From: Nitrosomonas stercoris
GTDB lineage: Bacteria > Pseudomonadota > Gammaproteobacteria > Burkholderiales > Nitrosomonadaceae
Assembly: GCA_006742785.1 (NCBI GenBank)
Contig: AP019755.1
Coordinates: 2,108,001-2,172,000 of the forward strand
Reading direction: 5' to 3'
Length of the DNA stretch: 64,000 nucleotides
Part shown: one piece after another, positions 49,511-57,482 of the stretch
Layout: every line of letters begins with the position of its first letter
Position numbering within the stretch: position 1 is the stretch's first letter
The notes under the pieces: generated by a model
What the model was told of the DNA's origin: nothing
Databases searched by the model: none
The model's input: only the letters and a program-made list of their open reading frames with translations
Position numbers and translations under genes: made by a program

Positions 49511-49545
49511 AAACCGTCTGAAATAGTTATTACTTCAGACGGTTT
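49511..49545 (-). terminator. nirK terminator with DUS-like arms
   Basis: AAACCGTCTGAA (49511-49522) is perfectly complementary to TTCAGACGGTTT (49534-49545) over an 11-base loop. On the minus strand a T-rich stretch follows, giving a rho-independent terminator for nirK; it may also serve selU from the other side. The arms contain ACCGTCTGAA, one base from the Neisseria uptake sequence GCCGTCTGAA. Confidence 0.85.
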
Positions 49546-49571
49546 CGATAGAGCTTATGTTACAAAGCAGT

Positions 49572-50516
49572 TTATCTAATCAAGATGTTGTCACCTTTAC
49601 CAGCTTCGGGATCAGCATCGTCGCTAAACATGATAACTGCAATAGCGCCAGTTAACGCATGATTCATCGCATGATCAACAATCGCATTAGCACCTGGAAC
49701 TGGAGAAATCAAATCTAATGTCGCAGCATCTCCTGGCCCAATTGTGTAAGACTGTAATGCATATTGAACGTTCTTAGGGTTACCACTTGCGTAAACATTC
49801 TCCCAGATTCCGGCAATAGGATGCAGAGTGGAATACTCATTGGGACCAGCATTAACAAAATAAATACGAACACGCTCACCTGGTTTTGCTTGCAACCAAC
49901 GGGTAGCTTCTGGGTCATGTACCGGATCATACTTAAAGACACCACCATTAAACACAGTGCTGACCCATTGATTCTTCATCATTGCATTTTTATCATCCGG
50001 GTTATCATAATGCTCTGCCTGAATCAACACATATTCACGATCTGCCTTAGGCAAAGCATCTTTATCTTTCGGATCAACAATAATCACGCCGTACATTCCA
50101 CGAGCAATGTGCTGGATCATCGGATCTGAACCACAATGATAGAAAAACACACCAGGGTTATCTGCTGTAAACGTAAATTCCTTTGTTTCACCTGGTTTGA
50201 TAGAGTCAAACTCATTGGTTACGTCTACTCGCGCAGCATGAAAATCTATACTATGTGAATTTTTATTACCTTCCTCGTTCACCAGTGTAAATTCAATGGT
50301 ATCACCTTCAGTAACCCGTACCACAGGTCCAGGTACATCACCACCAAAAGTCCAGGCATGATAAGAATCGCCCTGATTGTTATAAACCACATCCTTTTCC
50401 ACTGCGTTGATTGTCACCTGCACTGTTTTGGCTGCGACTTCTGCATGAAATCCTGCTAGCGCAACACTGGCTGCCAACGCCGCAAAGCTTGTATTAAATA
50501 ACCGCTTGTATTTCAT
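49572..50516 (-). CDS. nirK: copper-containing nitrite reductase NirK
   Basis: This is a 314-residue periplasmic enzyme that reduces nitrite to NO. A signal peptide ends near AEVAA (residue 29). Two cupredoxin domains are visible. Copper ligands, by alignment with AniA and NirK: type 1 His88, Cys128, His136 and Met141; type 2 His93, His127 and a C-terminal His (282 or 286). The catalytic Asp91 lies in HSIDFH and the His232 in TLHPIAG. The Cys-to-His loop is C-x7-H, shorter than in the blue/green Alcaligenes type. It is the last gene of ncgABC-nirK, NsrR-controlled in Nitrosomonas. Confidence 0.95.
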   Translation of the reverse strand: MKYKRLFNTSFAALAASVALAGFHAEVAAKTVQVTINAVEKDVVYNNQGDSYHAWTFGGDVPGPVVRVTEGDTIEFTLVNEEGNKNSHSIDFHAARVDVTNEFDSIKPGETKEFTFTADNPGVFFYHCGSDPMIQHIARGMYGVIIVDPKDKDALPKADREYVLIQAEHYDNPDDKNAMMKNQWVSTVFNGGVFKYDPVHDPEATRWLQAKPGERVRIYFVNAGPNEYSTLHPIAGIWENVYASGNPKNVQYALQSYTIGPGDAATLDLISPVPGANAIVDHAMNHALTGAIAVIMFSDDADPEAGKGDNILIR

Positions 50517-50558
50517 CTTATTTTATTCCTCTACTTTTTATTAACAGATTTGATTTAA

Positions 50559-50945
50559 TTAATCTGAACCACATTGACAGATATGACGCAGGTAAGCCGC
50601 CAGTTGATCAACCTCTTCATCGCTGAAGATGCCTCCCCAAGCTGGCATTAACACTGATTTATTAGCAGCAAGCCCTCCTTTTTTAATTACCTCAGTAATT
50701 TCATCGTTGGGAATATCTCCCATTCCTTTTGGATCACTATGATCACGTGGCTGAACAGAAATATAAACACTGTTCAAACCATTTCCATCCCGGTCCACTC
50801 CATGACATTGTGTACAATACGTATCATAAAGTTTTTCCGCATGTTTAAATTGGTCGTCTGCCGCTGAAGCAGGGGTAGTAAATACTCCTAGCAAGAAGAT
50901 CAGACCTATTCCCGCAGATAGCGAGATAGCATGATTAATATTCAT
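50559..50945 (-). CDS. ncgC: periplasmic monohaem cytochrome c NcgC
   Basis: This is a 128-residue cytochrome c with a signal peptide (to about PASAA, residue 29) and one haem site CTQCH at 44-48. The C-terminus has a likely methionine ligand in KSVLMPAWGGIFSDEEVDQL. It lies between ncgB and nirK and shares the ATG/TAA overlap (TAATG) with ncgB. In N. europaea ncgC is part of the ncgABC-nirK operon and is thought to move electrons for nitrite reduction. Confidence 0.92.
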   Translation of the reverse strand: MNINHAISLSAGIGLIFLLGVFTTPASAADDQFKHAEKLYDTYCTQCHGVDRDGNGLNSVYISVQPRDHSDPKGMGDIPNDEITEVIKKGGLAANKSVLMPAWGGIFSDEEVDQLAAYLRHICQCGSD

Positions 50946-51640
50946 TATTTAGCCTCCTTGTCCTTTAATTGAACTAAATAGCCAGTCAGATTCTGTAAAT
51001 CCTGATCAGATACTTTAAGTTTAGGCATCCAGATACCCTTATCAATCTTTTGCGGATCTTTGATATAGCTGTAGATAAAATCAGGTTGCAGTCGATCACC
51101 CGCTGTTTCCAGACTTGAACCAGATAATCCTCCTTTTCCGCCACCAGTGGTGTGACAGGCATAGCAACCACGCAGCTTGGTAAAGAGCATTTTTGCCATT
51201 GGAGATGGTTTTTTGTCCGCGTCATATTTGCCTGTCTCAAGCATGCCTTCCGGCGCTTTCAACGCCATTAGCGCTGTTGCAGCTGCCTCAGCATCTGCCT
51301 GCGACAACTTAACATGATCTTCAAGTTTGGATTCATCTACCACATCTGTTTTCTCACCTTTCTTGACATGTGTACGATAAAACACACCAGCCGGGCGAAT
51401 TCTAACCGGATCCTGCAACCATTTAACCAACCAGGGTTGGTTAAACTTAGAACCAGCATAATAAAGATCAGGACCTTTGCGCTCCCATAGCCGATCCAGA
51501 GAAGTGTCTTCCGGCTGTGTCAAAGCATGACAAGAAGCACACTGCGATTGTAAAATTGCAGAGCCATCTGCAGCTGAAGCAGTAAATGATGAAGCAAGAA
51601 AACCTGCTCCAATTGCCATCAGCAAATAAGGTTTAATCAT
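50945..51640 (-). CDS. ncgB: periplasmic dihaem cytochrome c NcgB
   Basis: From the ATG at 51640 the protein has 231 residues and starts after a strong GAAGGAGAA ribosome site; the open frame upstream to 51664 lacks one. A signal peptide ends near ASA (23). There are two haem motifs, CASCH at 34-38 and CYACH at 159-163, each in a small cytochrome domain. The region between contains WLVKWLQDPVRIRPAGVF, typical of the family. It overlaps ncgC by one base and follows ncgA by 30 bases. Confidence 0.92.
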   Translation of the reverse strand: MIKPYLLMAIGAGFLASSFTASAADGSAILQSQCASCHALTQPEDTSLDRLWERKGPDLYYAGSKFNQPWLVKWLQDPVRIRPAGVFYRTHVKKGEKTDVVDESKLEDHVKLSQADAEAAATALMALKAPEGMLETGKYDADKKPSPMAKMLFTKLRGCYACHTTGGGKGGLSGSSLETAGDRLQPDFIYSYIKDPQKIDKGIWMPKLKVSDQDLQNLTGYLVQLKDKEAK

Positions 51641-51670
51641 ATTTTTCTCCTTCAATTGTTGCATTACACA

Positions 51671-52726
51671 TTATTCTTCGATAAATTCACCTTTGAAGAC
51701 TTCGGAATTATGCATTCCAAATCCTTTCTTCAAAGATTCCTCATAGTAAAAATCAGGTACAAATTTCTTGTCTTTCCATATGTAGAAATCGTAATCGTTG
51801 CCAATTTCTTCGTATTCAATTGTCGCCATAATTCCACCATCAGGCTTGTCCCCATTAGTAGTATGCGTATCAACGTGGTCATGAATCATCCAGATACCAG
51901 GGTTATCCATCTCAAGAATCACGTCATAGCGCTCACCTGGACCAACAAGAACGGTATCGCCTTTGATAGGGTTAGGTAAAGGGAAACCATCTTTGAATAC
52001 GATTTGTGAAATATGTCCATGCGTATGAATAGAATGGACATGATCACCTGCTCCAAAGATACGTAATCTTATAACATCCCCTTTCTTGACACGTATAGGC
52101 TGAGTTTCAGGGAAAGATTTGGCATTAATTGTATAGTAATCAAATACATCACCAGGAATACCTCCTTCACCAGGTTTATGTGCCCAAGCAGAAACCCAAT
52201 CCGAAAGCATCAGAATGTAATCTTTGGTCACTTTCTTCTCAATTGGGAGAGGGTCTTTTGGTTCCACGATAAGCGGCCCCCACATACCACGCATCGTCAC
52301 GTGTTCGTTCACATTAACGTGACAGTGATACCACATAGTGCCGGAAGGAACTGCTTTAAACTTGTAAGTAAAAGTATCTCCTGGTTCAATCGCGTGCTGA
52401 GTAGCATGAGGCACACCATCACTTTGCCAAGAACCATGTTGTAACATGCCATGCCAATGAATAGTATGTGGCAATGTAGTCATGTTGGTTACGTTTACAG
52501 TAACATCATCCCCTTCCTTGACATGAATAAGCGGTGCAGGTACCTGACCATTGAATGCAAATGTATGAAAATCCCTCTTGCCAACTAAAACGATCCGAGT
52601 ATCTTCGATTGACATATCAAATTCCCGTGCTTCAGCCCAGCTTGTTGCAGGAACCATCATCAACGCACACAATCCAATAATAATACGCGTGATGTAGTGT
52701 AAAAATATCGAATTTGAATCTCTCAT
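51671..52726 (-). CDS. ncgA: two-domain multicopper oxidase NcgA
   Basis: This is a 351-residue periplasmic multicopper oxidase with a signal peptide ending near SWA (31). The copper motifs are HTIHWHG (87-93), WYHCHVNVNEHV (132-143, type 1 Cys-His), HVHSIHTHGHI (229-239) and WMIHDHVDTHT (279-289). The small size and motif spacing are those of two-domain, trimeric laccase-like enzymes, first described from N. europaea. It is the first gene of the ncgABC-nirK operon, with a ribosome site AAGGATAGG. It is involved in tolerance to nitrite. Confidence 0.93.
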   Translation of the reverse strand: MRDSNSIFLHYITRIIIGLCALMMVPATSWAEAREFDMSIEDTRIVLVGKRDFHTFAFNGQVPAPLIHVKEGDDVTVNVTNMTTLPHTIHWHGMLQHGSWQSDGVPHATQHAIEPGDTFTYKFKAVPSGTMWYHCHVNVNEHVTMRGMWGPLIVEPKDPLPIEKKVTKDYILMLSDWVSAWAHKPGEGGIPGDVFDYYTINAKSFPETQPIRVKKGDVIRLRIFGAGDHVHSIHTHGHISQIVFKDGFPLPNPIKGDTVLVGPGERYDVILEMDNPGIWMIHDHVDTHTTNGDKPDGGIMATIEYEEIGNDYDFYIWKDKKFVPDFYYEESLKKGFGMHNSEVFKGEFIEE

Positions 52727-52836
52727 AAACCTATCCTTTTAGTGTATATTAACTATGTCTTGATGCATGCAATTTTCTTAATTATTACCGCGACAATACT
52801 TTATCAATACTCAATAGATCCCTCCTTGTAGCAATA

Positions 52837-52859
52837 AAGATATATTTAAAAGATATCTT
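52837..52859 (-). promoter_or_regulatory. NsrR-type operator in front of ncgA
   Basis: The halves AAGATATATTT (52837-52847) and AAAGATATCTT (52849-52859) flank a single A and match as an inverted repeat in ten of eleven positions. The 11-1-11 layout fits the known NsrR consensus AAGATGCATTT-N-AAATGCATCTT. It lies directly downstream of the -10 element, covering the expected transcript start, so NsrR bound here would block ncgABC-nirK. Confidence 0.8.
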
Positions 52860-52866
52860 TAGGCGA

Positions 52867-52894
52867 ATTCTACCTACCTCACTTAAATTGTCAA
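52867..52894 (-). promoter_or_regulatory. promoter of ncgABC-nirK
   Basis: On the minus strand TTGACA (52894-52889) is followed by 16 bases and TAGAAT (52872-52867), a near-consensus vegetative promoter. The predicted transcript starts near 52860, giving a leader of about 130 bases before the ncgA ATG at 52726. Confidence 0.7.
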
Positions 52895-52979
52895 CGAATA
52901 TTTGAATGAGGAATGAGCCGAACTAGATCACAACTTGTTTGTTTGGACTGTCACTCTAAAACTAAACCAGACCCATATA

Positions 52980-52995
52980 AAGATATATTGTATCT
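52980..52995. promoter_or_regulatory. second AAGATATATT half-site upstream of nsrR
   Basis: AAGATATATTG repeats the first half of the ncgA operator in ten of eleven positions and is followed by TATCT, so that AGATA and TATCT form a small palindrome. It ends 23 bases ahead of the nsrR ATG and could give autoregulation; the second half-site is poor. Confidence 0.45.
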
Positions 52996-53018
52996 GCATA
53001 TGCTCAGGAGGTAATATT

Positions 53019-53474
53019 ATGAAATTGACAAACTATAGCGATTACGCTTTGCGTATTCTGATTTATCTTGGCTTGAGAAAAGATAAGTTATCTACTATTT
53101 CTGAAATAGCGGAATCCTACCGTATTTCACGCAATCATGTTGTTAAAATTGTGCACCACTTGGGACAGCTCGGCTATCTAGAAACAACGCGCGGAAAACA
53201 TGGAGGAGTACGCTTGGCACGCACCCCTGAAATGATCAACATCGGAAAAGTAATTCGTCATACAGAAGCATCTATGGATCTTGTTGAATGTTTTAGTGAA
53301 CAAAATGCCTGTATTATCTGTGATAGTTGTGTACTACGTTCAATTATTGCAGAAGCGCTCGCCGCATTTATGGAAGTGCTTGATCGTTACACATTGGCTG
53401 ATTTAATGGTACCTGGACATCAATTAAGAAAGCAGCTACAAGTTACAGATGCGTATAGCCATTTGATTGATTAA
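53019..53474 (+). CDS. nsrR: Rrf2-family NO-sensing repressor NsrR
   Basis: From the ATG at 53019, preceded by an excellent CAGGAGGT site, the protein has 151 residues; the open frame upstream is not coding. It has a winged-helix DNA-binding domain (MKLTNYSDYALRILIYLGLR, and SRNHVVKIVHHLGQLGYLETTRGKHGG in part). Four cysteines follow at 91, 98, 101 and 104, three of which would hold an Fe-S cluster that reacts with NO. NsrR represses ncgABC-nirK in N. europaea. Its stop overlaps the convergent tamB stop by four bases. Confidence 0.93.
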   Translation: MKLTNYSDYALRILIYLGLRKDKLSTISEIAESYRISRNHVVKIVHHLGQLGYLETTRGKHGGVRLARTPEMINIGKVIRHTEASMDLVECFSEQNACIICDSCVLRSIIAEALAAFMEVLDRYTLADLMVPGHQLRKQLQVTDAYSHLID

Positions 53475-56400
53475 TCAAACTGAAGGTTATAAAACAAATC
53501 AACCGCGCTATCATCCCCGGCTTGGGTCACAACAGATACATTAGGAAACAAACTGTAAGTGAGTTTGGCCACACCTGCAGAAGCAGAAGTCAGCCCATGT
53601 TCGAAACTCAGGTAAGCGCGCGATGAAAGCCGCTTGCCCACTGTTCCCACCTGATCAGCCAACCCGCCACCTTCCTGTTGACGAATCGAAAAATCATCAA
53701 TACCCAACCCTTGGGTAATGCTGTCCAGCACCCCCTCATCTGATCCCCCCAGAATACTGCCGGCCGCACTGAGCAGTAACGCGCTGTCTAGCCCGCCTGC
53801 ATCGGGAGAGCGTCCCAGTACAATCCAGGATAATTTTTCAGAATCAGGTACATCCGGTTGCGAAACCAGTTTAATTTTAGGGTGCTTCACGGTCCCGGTA
53901 ATTTCTACACCAGCTTCAACACGTAATCCTTCACGTACCGCCAAAGCATTCACACTGCTATCTTGCGAAGGCCGATCAAATACTTCCGAGGAATCAGCAC
54001 TTGTATTTGATTGCTGATTGGTGCGAACAGCCAGAATATTGAGCCCCGGATTATCCAGCGGCCCATCAAAATTGACGATACCGCGCCGCACTTGCAACCG
54101 CTGGCCATAGGCTTCAAAACGGGTATCACGCGTGGCAATGCTCCCAACCGCACGCAACAACTGATCAGGTTCACTGTGTAAATGTAATTGACCTGCCAGC
54201 CGCCCTTCCAGCCCGGAAGCACGTAAAAAGAAGCGCTCTCCCAAATCCAGCGTCATATCCAGATTCATCTTTTGCGCTTTTTGCGCCTCTGGTTTGGTAT
54301 CTGTTCTATCCACCACAACCACATCATCCGCCAATCCGGGCATTCCGCCTTTCGGTTGTTTGATAAAACCAATATCAGTCATGATCTTGCCAGTAATATC
54401 CAGTATTTCATCCTTGAAACCAATCAAACTGTTACCAGATACCACCACCCAACGATCTTCCTGTTGCGTTAGCGGTAAATGATCCAGCTCGATGATGAGG
54501 TTACTGTGCTGGCTATGGATATCCACATCGCCATGCGCGCGCAGATAACCGGTTTTTTGCGCTAGTTTCAATCCTTTCAGTAATTTATCTTTAGAAGGCT
54601 TTTCCAGTGGCGCTGAAAAGTCAAAGGTTTTAAGTGAAATTTTGTCCTGATTGAAATCAACAGCAAGCGCACCCTCCTTCAATTCAAATCCTTCATCCAG
54701 CAGCGCCAATGCCAGTGCATCGCCGGTTATTTTTCCCTGCAACTCCGGTTGCTCCAATGTTCCGGCCAATTGGGCATGTGCTGTCAAACGGCCTTCACTG
54801 TGCAGGTTATCGCCCACCGCTGAACCGATCCAGGCAAGATCGGGCAGATTCAGCTGTAAATCTCCATGTAGCGGCGCATTTTTACGAATTTCCCAAGTGC
54901 CATCGGATGCCTGTAACGGCACCGTTACTTGCGCAGTTGTATCGCCAATATGTTCGCCACGTACGGCCAGCTGGCCGCTTAAATCATTGTTTTTAGCTTG
55001 AAGATCAAGCGTCAATGTTTGTAGGCCTAATGCAAGCGGAGTTTCCGCTGGCAGAATAAAATCCCCTTTCTCTCGCTGCACTAGCAAATGCCCAGTTAAT
55101 TGCCGATTTGCAGCAAACTGCCAATTACCCCCTAACTGCAAAGGTTCAGTGTTTTCCTGTTGTAGCCCTTCGGCTTGCAATGCAATACCAGAAAAATCAC
55201 CTTGCGTAGACCATTGCTTGGGCGTCCAATGCGCATCATGCAAGTTGATTTCACCCGCTGCTACTTTAATGCGCGTTTGTCCCAAAGCAACTGCCTCTGG
55301 ACTGATCCGGATACTAGGTTGCGTGAGCAAATCAATTGGCAGCGAGCCAGTTAGCGCCAACTTATCGATAACACCCTCCCACTGGAAATGCTGCTGATCT
55401 TCAGAACGCATTATTAATCCGCCATTTGCCTGGAACTGTGCTTCTGTTGTTGGATTAATCTGGCTGTTGACTGATAATTGATGGTGGGATTGGGTACCAG
55501 TTAATCCTATTGCTAATTGCTGTAGCAACGTTTCGTTTTCCTGCTGGTAAGCACCTGTTTGAAGATCGAATTGAATTGCCTTTCCACGCAAACTGCCTTT
55601 GGCTTTCAGCTGTGCTAACTGATGTTCTTGATTAAAACTGAAATGATCGGAGCCTATCTCAAACATGACATCTGGCCGATCGATCAAACCACTCAATTCA
55701 ATACGAGAATGAAGATCACCCTGCAAACCAAAACCAATTTGAGCCAGTTGTGGTGCCGCCACAATCATCGACAAGCGATCCTGCGGATGACCCAGCATGC
55801 CTTTGATTGAAAGCTGGTTATCACCCATTTGCAAACGGGTATCACTTTGTATTCGTCTGGTTTGTGATATGGCGACTGTCCCTTGACCTGCCACCAGCTG
55901 ATTAGCAAAATGGCTACGATCAATCTTAAAATCCATATTGCCAGCGGGCTGTGGCGCTAGTTGCCCTCCTAGATTGAATTTAGCATTGAGGTCGGAAGGC
56001 GGCACATCTGCAAACGCGGATACATCAAACTGCTTGAGGAATCCCTCGAACGTAAAAGGCTGCGACTCATCTAGCTGTAGTGCTCCGTGACCAGATAAGC
56101 TGGAATCTCCACGCACGAGATCAAGTTTTTCAATAGTAATGGCTGTAGGAGTACGCTCCAAAGCCATATCCAAATTCAATTGCAACGCTTTATCTTGCAG
56201 ATTGATTACGCCTTGCTGAATCTCCTGATTTCCCGTGAAGTGCAATTTACCGGATAAATCAGCTGGCTGGATGTCACTTTTTATCACTGCTGGATTCAAT
56301 TGTCGAACTTGAATATCTGCTGCACCGGTTGCTGTATCGATTTGCCAATTGACTTTACCCGTCAAACTGCCCGGCACAGCTTCCTGCTCGGATAAACGCA

Positions 56401-57481
56401 ATGCAATATCATCCAAATGAATCGCATTTCCGGTAAATAACAGTTGCAGGCGCGCATCCTTCAACGGGATGCCCTCTTGATCCAATGGACGAGCTTGCGT
56501 ATTGTTCAACACAATTTGTCCCGAAAGTTGTCCAGCCTGTTTTTGCTCCAGCTGGCTGCTAAAATTCAAATCAGCTTGTGGCAGCTCCGCAGAAAAAACC
56601 TGAGGATTCAATCCCGTGAATACCAGATTGGCATCCAGTAATGGTAATTCTTCAAAGGGGTGAATGGTAAAATCACCCTTGCCCACCAATTTACCATCCA
56701 CCGCCATCAACTGCGCTACCAGTTGCTGCAGATTCCCTCCCAGTTGAAGCACCACATGGCTGAGCTGATTGTTTGCATTGACCGCTTGTGGCCAACCATA
56801 AAACACCAAGCGGGCCGTCAGATCAAATGGTGCATCGGGAGCAATCTCCAGATTACCTGCGATTTTTCCCTGTTCCAGCTCCAGCGCCAGTGTTTGCAGC
56901 CGATGGCGCTTGCCATCGCTATCCAGCCGCAAGGCAAGATCAGACACCTCCAAATCTGGCTGATCATTGCCCAACGTGTAAGTTTTCAGCGAACGGATAC
57001 CGAGCTTCTCGATAACCACGCCAACAGGCAATGCCAGGGTTTCAGGTAATTGAGCTGGCTCTTCCTCTTTTTCGGACGGCGCACTGTGCACCTCGACCGA
57101 TTGCAACATCAGCGCTTCAATCAGCAAGTCACCTGTCAGTAAACGCTGCGGTTGCCAACGAAACACCAGATTTTCTACGCGCGCTTCCAGCTCATCATTC
57201 TTGAAGGCAATGGTTTGTGCACGAAAAGCATGCTGCAAACTACCAGATACACCAGAAAACGTCAGTGCGCCATCCGTTGCCCGGGAAGCAGTTGCGAGCA
57301 ACCAGTGCAAACCACTGGAGGTAAAGGTCAGCCAATAGCAGCTGCTCGCGATGATGAATACCAGTACCACCAGCATTCGCAAAAACCATTTGCGCCATTT
57401 ACCAGCACGACGTACCGGCTGGCGCACAGCTTCTGTAGCAGATTGAGGGGTCACTTGCTCATTCTCTAGCGGATGATTCAT
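53471..57481 (-). CDS. tamB: translocation and assembly module protein TamB
   Basis: This very long protein of 1336 residues (from ATG 57481, next to the tamA stop) has one N-terminal membrane segment (FLRMLVVLVFIIASSCYWLTF, about 30-50). A long periplasmic body of repeating beta-strands follows, rich in LxGxL-type patterns. The C-terminal TamB/DUF490 domain includes LDMTLDLGERFFLRASGLEG and LSWIVLGRSPD. With TamA it forms the inner-to-outer-membrane bridge that assists autotransporter insertion or phospholipid transport. The start is translationally coupled to tamA; the longer frame to 57556 overlaps tamA and lacks support. Confidence 0.93.
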   Translation of the reverse strand: MNHPLENEQVTPQSATEAVRQPVRRAGKWRKWFLRMLVVLVFIIASSCYWLTFTSSGLHWLLATASRATDGALTFSGVSGSLQHAFRAQTIAFKNDELEARVENLVFRWQPQRLLTGDLLIEALMLQSVEVHSAPSEKEEEPAQLPETLALPVGVVIEKLGIRSLKTYTLGNDQPDLEVSDLALRLDSDGKRHRLQTLALELEQGKIAGNLEIAPDAPFDLTARLVFYGWPQAVNANNQLSHVVLQLGGNLQQLVAQLMAVDGKLVGKGDFTIHPFEELPLLDANLVFTGLNPQVFSAELPQADLNFSSQLEQKQAGQLSGQIVLNNTQARPLDQEGIPLKDARLQLLFTGNAIHLDDIALRLSEQEAVPGSLTGKVNWQIDTATGAADIQVRQLNPAVIKSDIQPADLSGKLHFTGNQEIQQGVINLQDKALQLNLDMALERTPTAITIEKLDLVRGDSSLSGHGALQLDESQPFTFEGFLKQFDVSAFADVPPSDLNAKFNLGGQLAPQPAGNMDFKIDRSHFANQLVAGQGTVAISQTRRIQSDTRLQMGDNQLSIKGMLGHPQDRLSMIVAAPQLAQIGFGLQGDLHSRIELSGLIDRPDVMFEIGSDHFSFNQEHQLAQLKAKGSLRGKAIQFDLQTGAYQQENETLLQQLAIGLTGTQSHHQLSVNSQINPTTEAQFQANGGLIMRSEDQQHFQWEGVIDKLALTGSLPIDLLTQPSIRISPEAVALGQTRIKVAAGEINLHDAHWTPKQWSTQGDFSGIALQAEGLQQENTEPLQLGGNWQFAANRQLTGHLLVQREKGDFILPAETPLALGLQTLTLDLQAKNNDLSGQLAVRGEHIGDTTAQVTVPLQASDGTWEIRKNAPLHGDLQLNLPDLAWIGSAVGDNLHSEGRLTAHAQLAGTLEQPELQGKITGDALALALLDEGFELKEGALAVDFNQDKISLKTFDFSAPLEKPSKDKLLKGLKLAQKTGYLRAHGDVDIHSQHSNLIIELDHLPLTQQEDRWVVVSGNSLIGFKDEILDITGKIMTDIGFIKQPKGGMPGLADDVVVVDRTDTKPEAQKAQKMNLDMTLDLGERFFLRASGLEGRLAGQLHLHSEPDQLLRAVGSIATRDTRFEAYGQRLQVRRGIVNFDGPLDNPGLNILAVRTNQQSNTSADSSEVFDRPSQDSSVNALAVREGLRVEAGVEITGTVKHPKIKLVSQPDVPDSEKLSWIVLGRSPDAGGLDSALLLSAAGSILGGSDEGVLDSITQGLGIDDFSIRQQEGGGLADQVGTVGKRLSSRAYLSFEHGLTSASAGVAKLTYSLFPNVSVVTQAGDDSAVDLFYNLQFD

Positions 57482-57482
57482 A

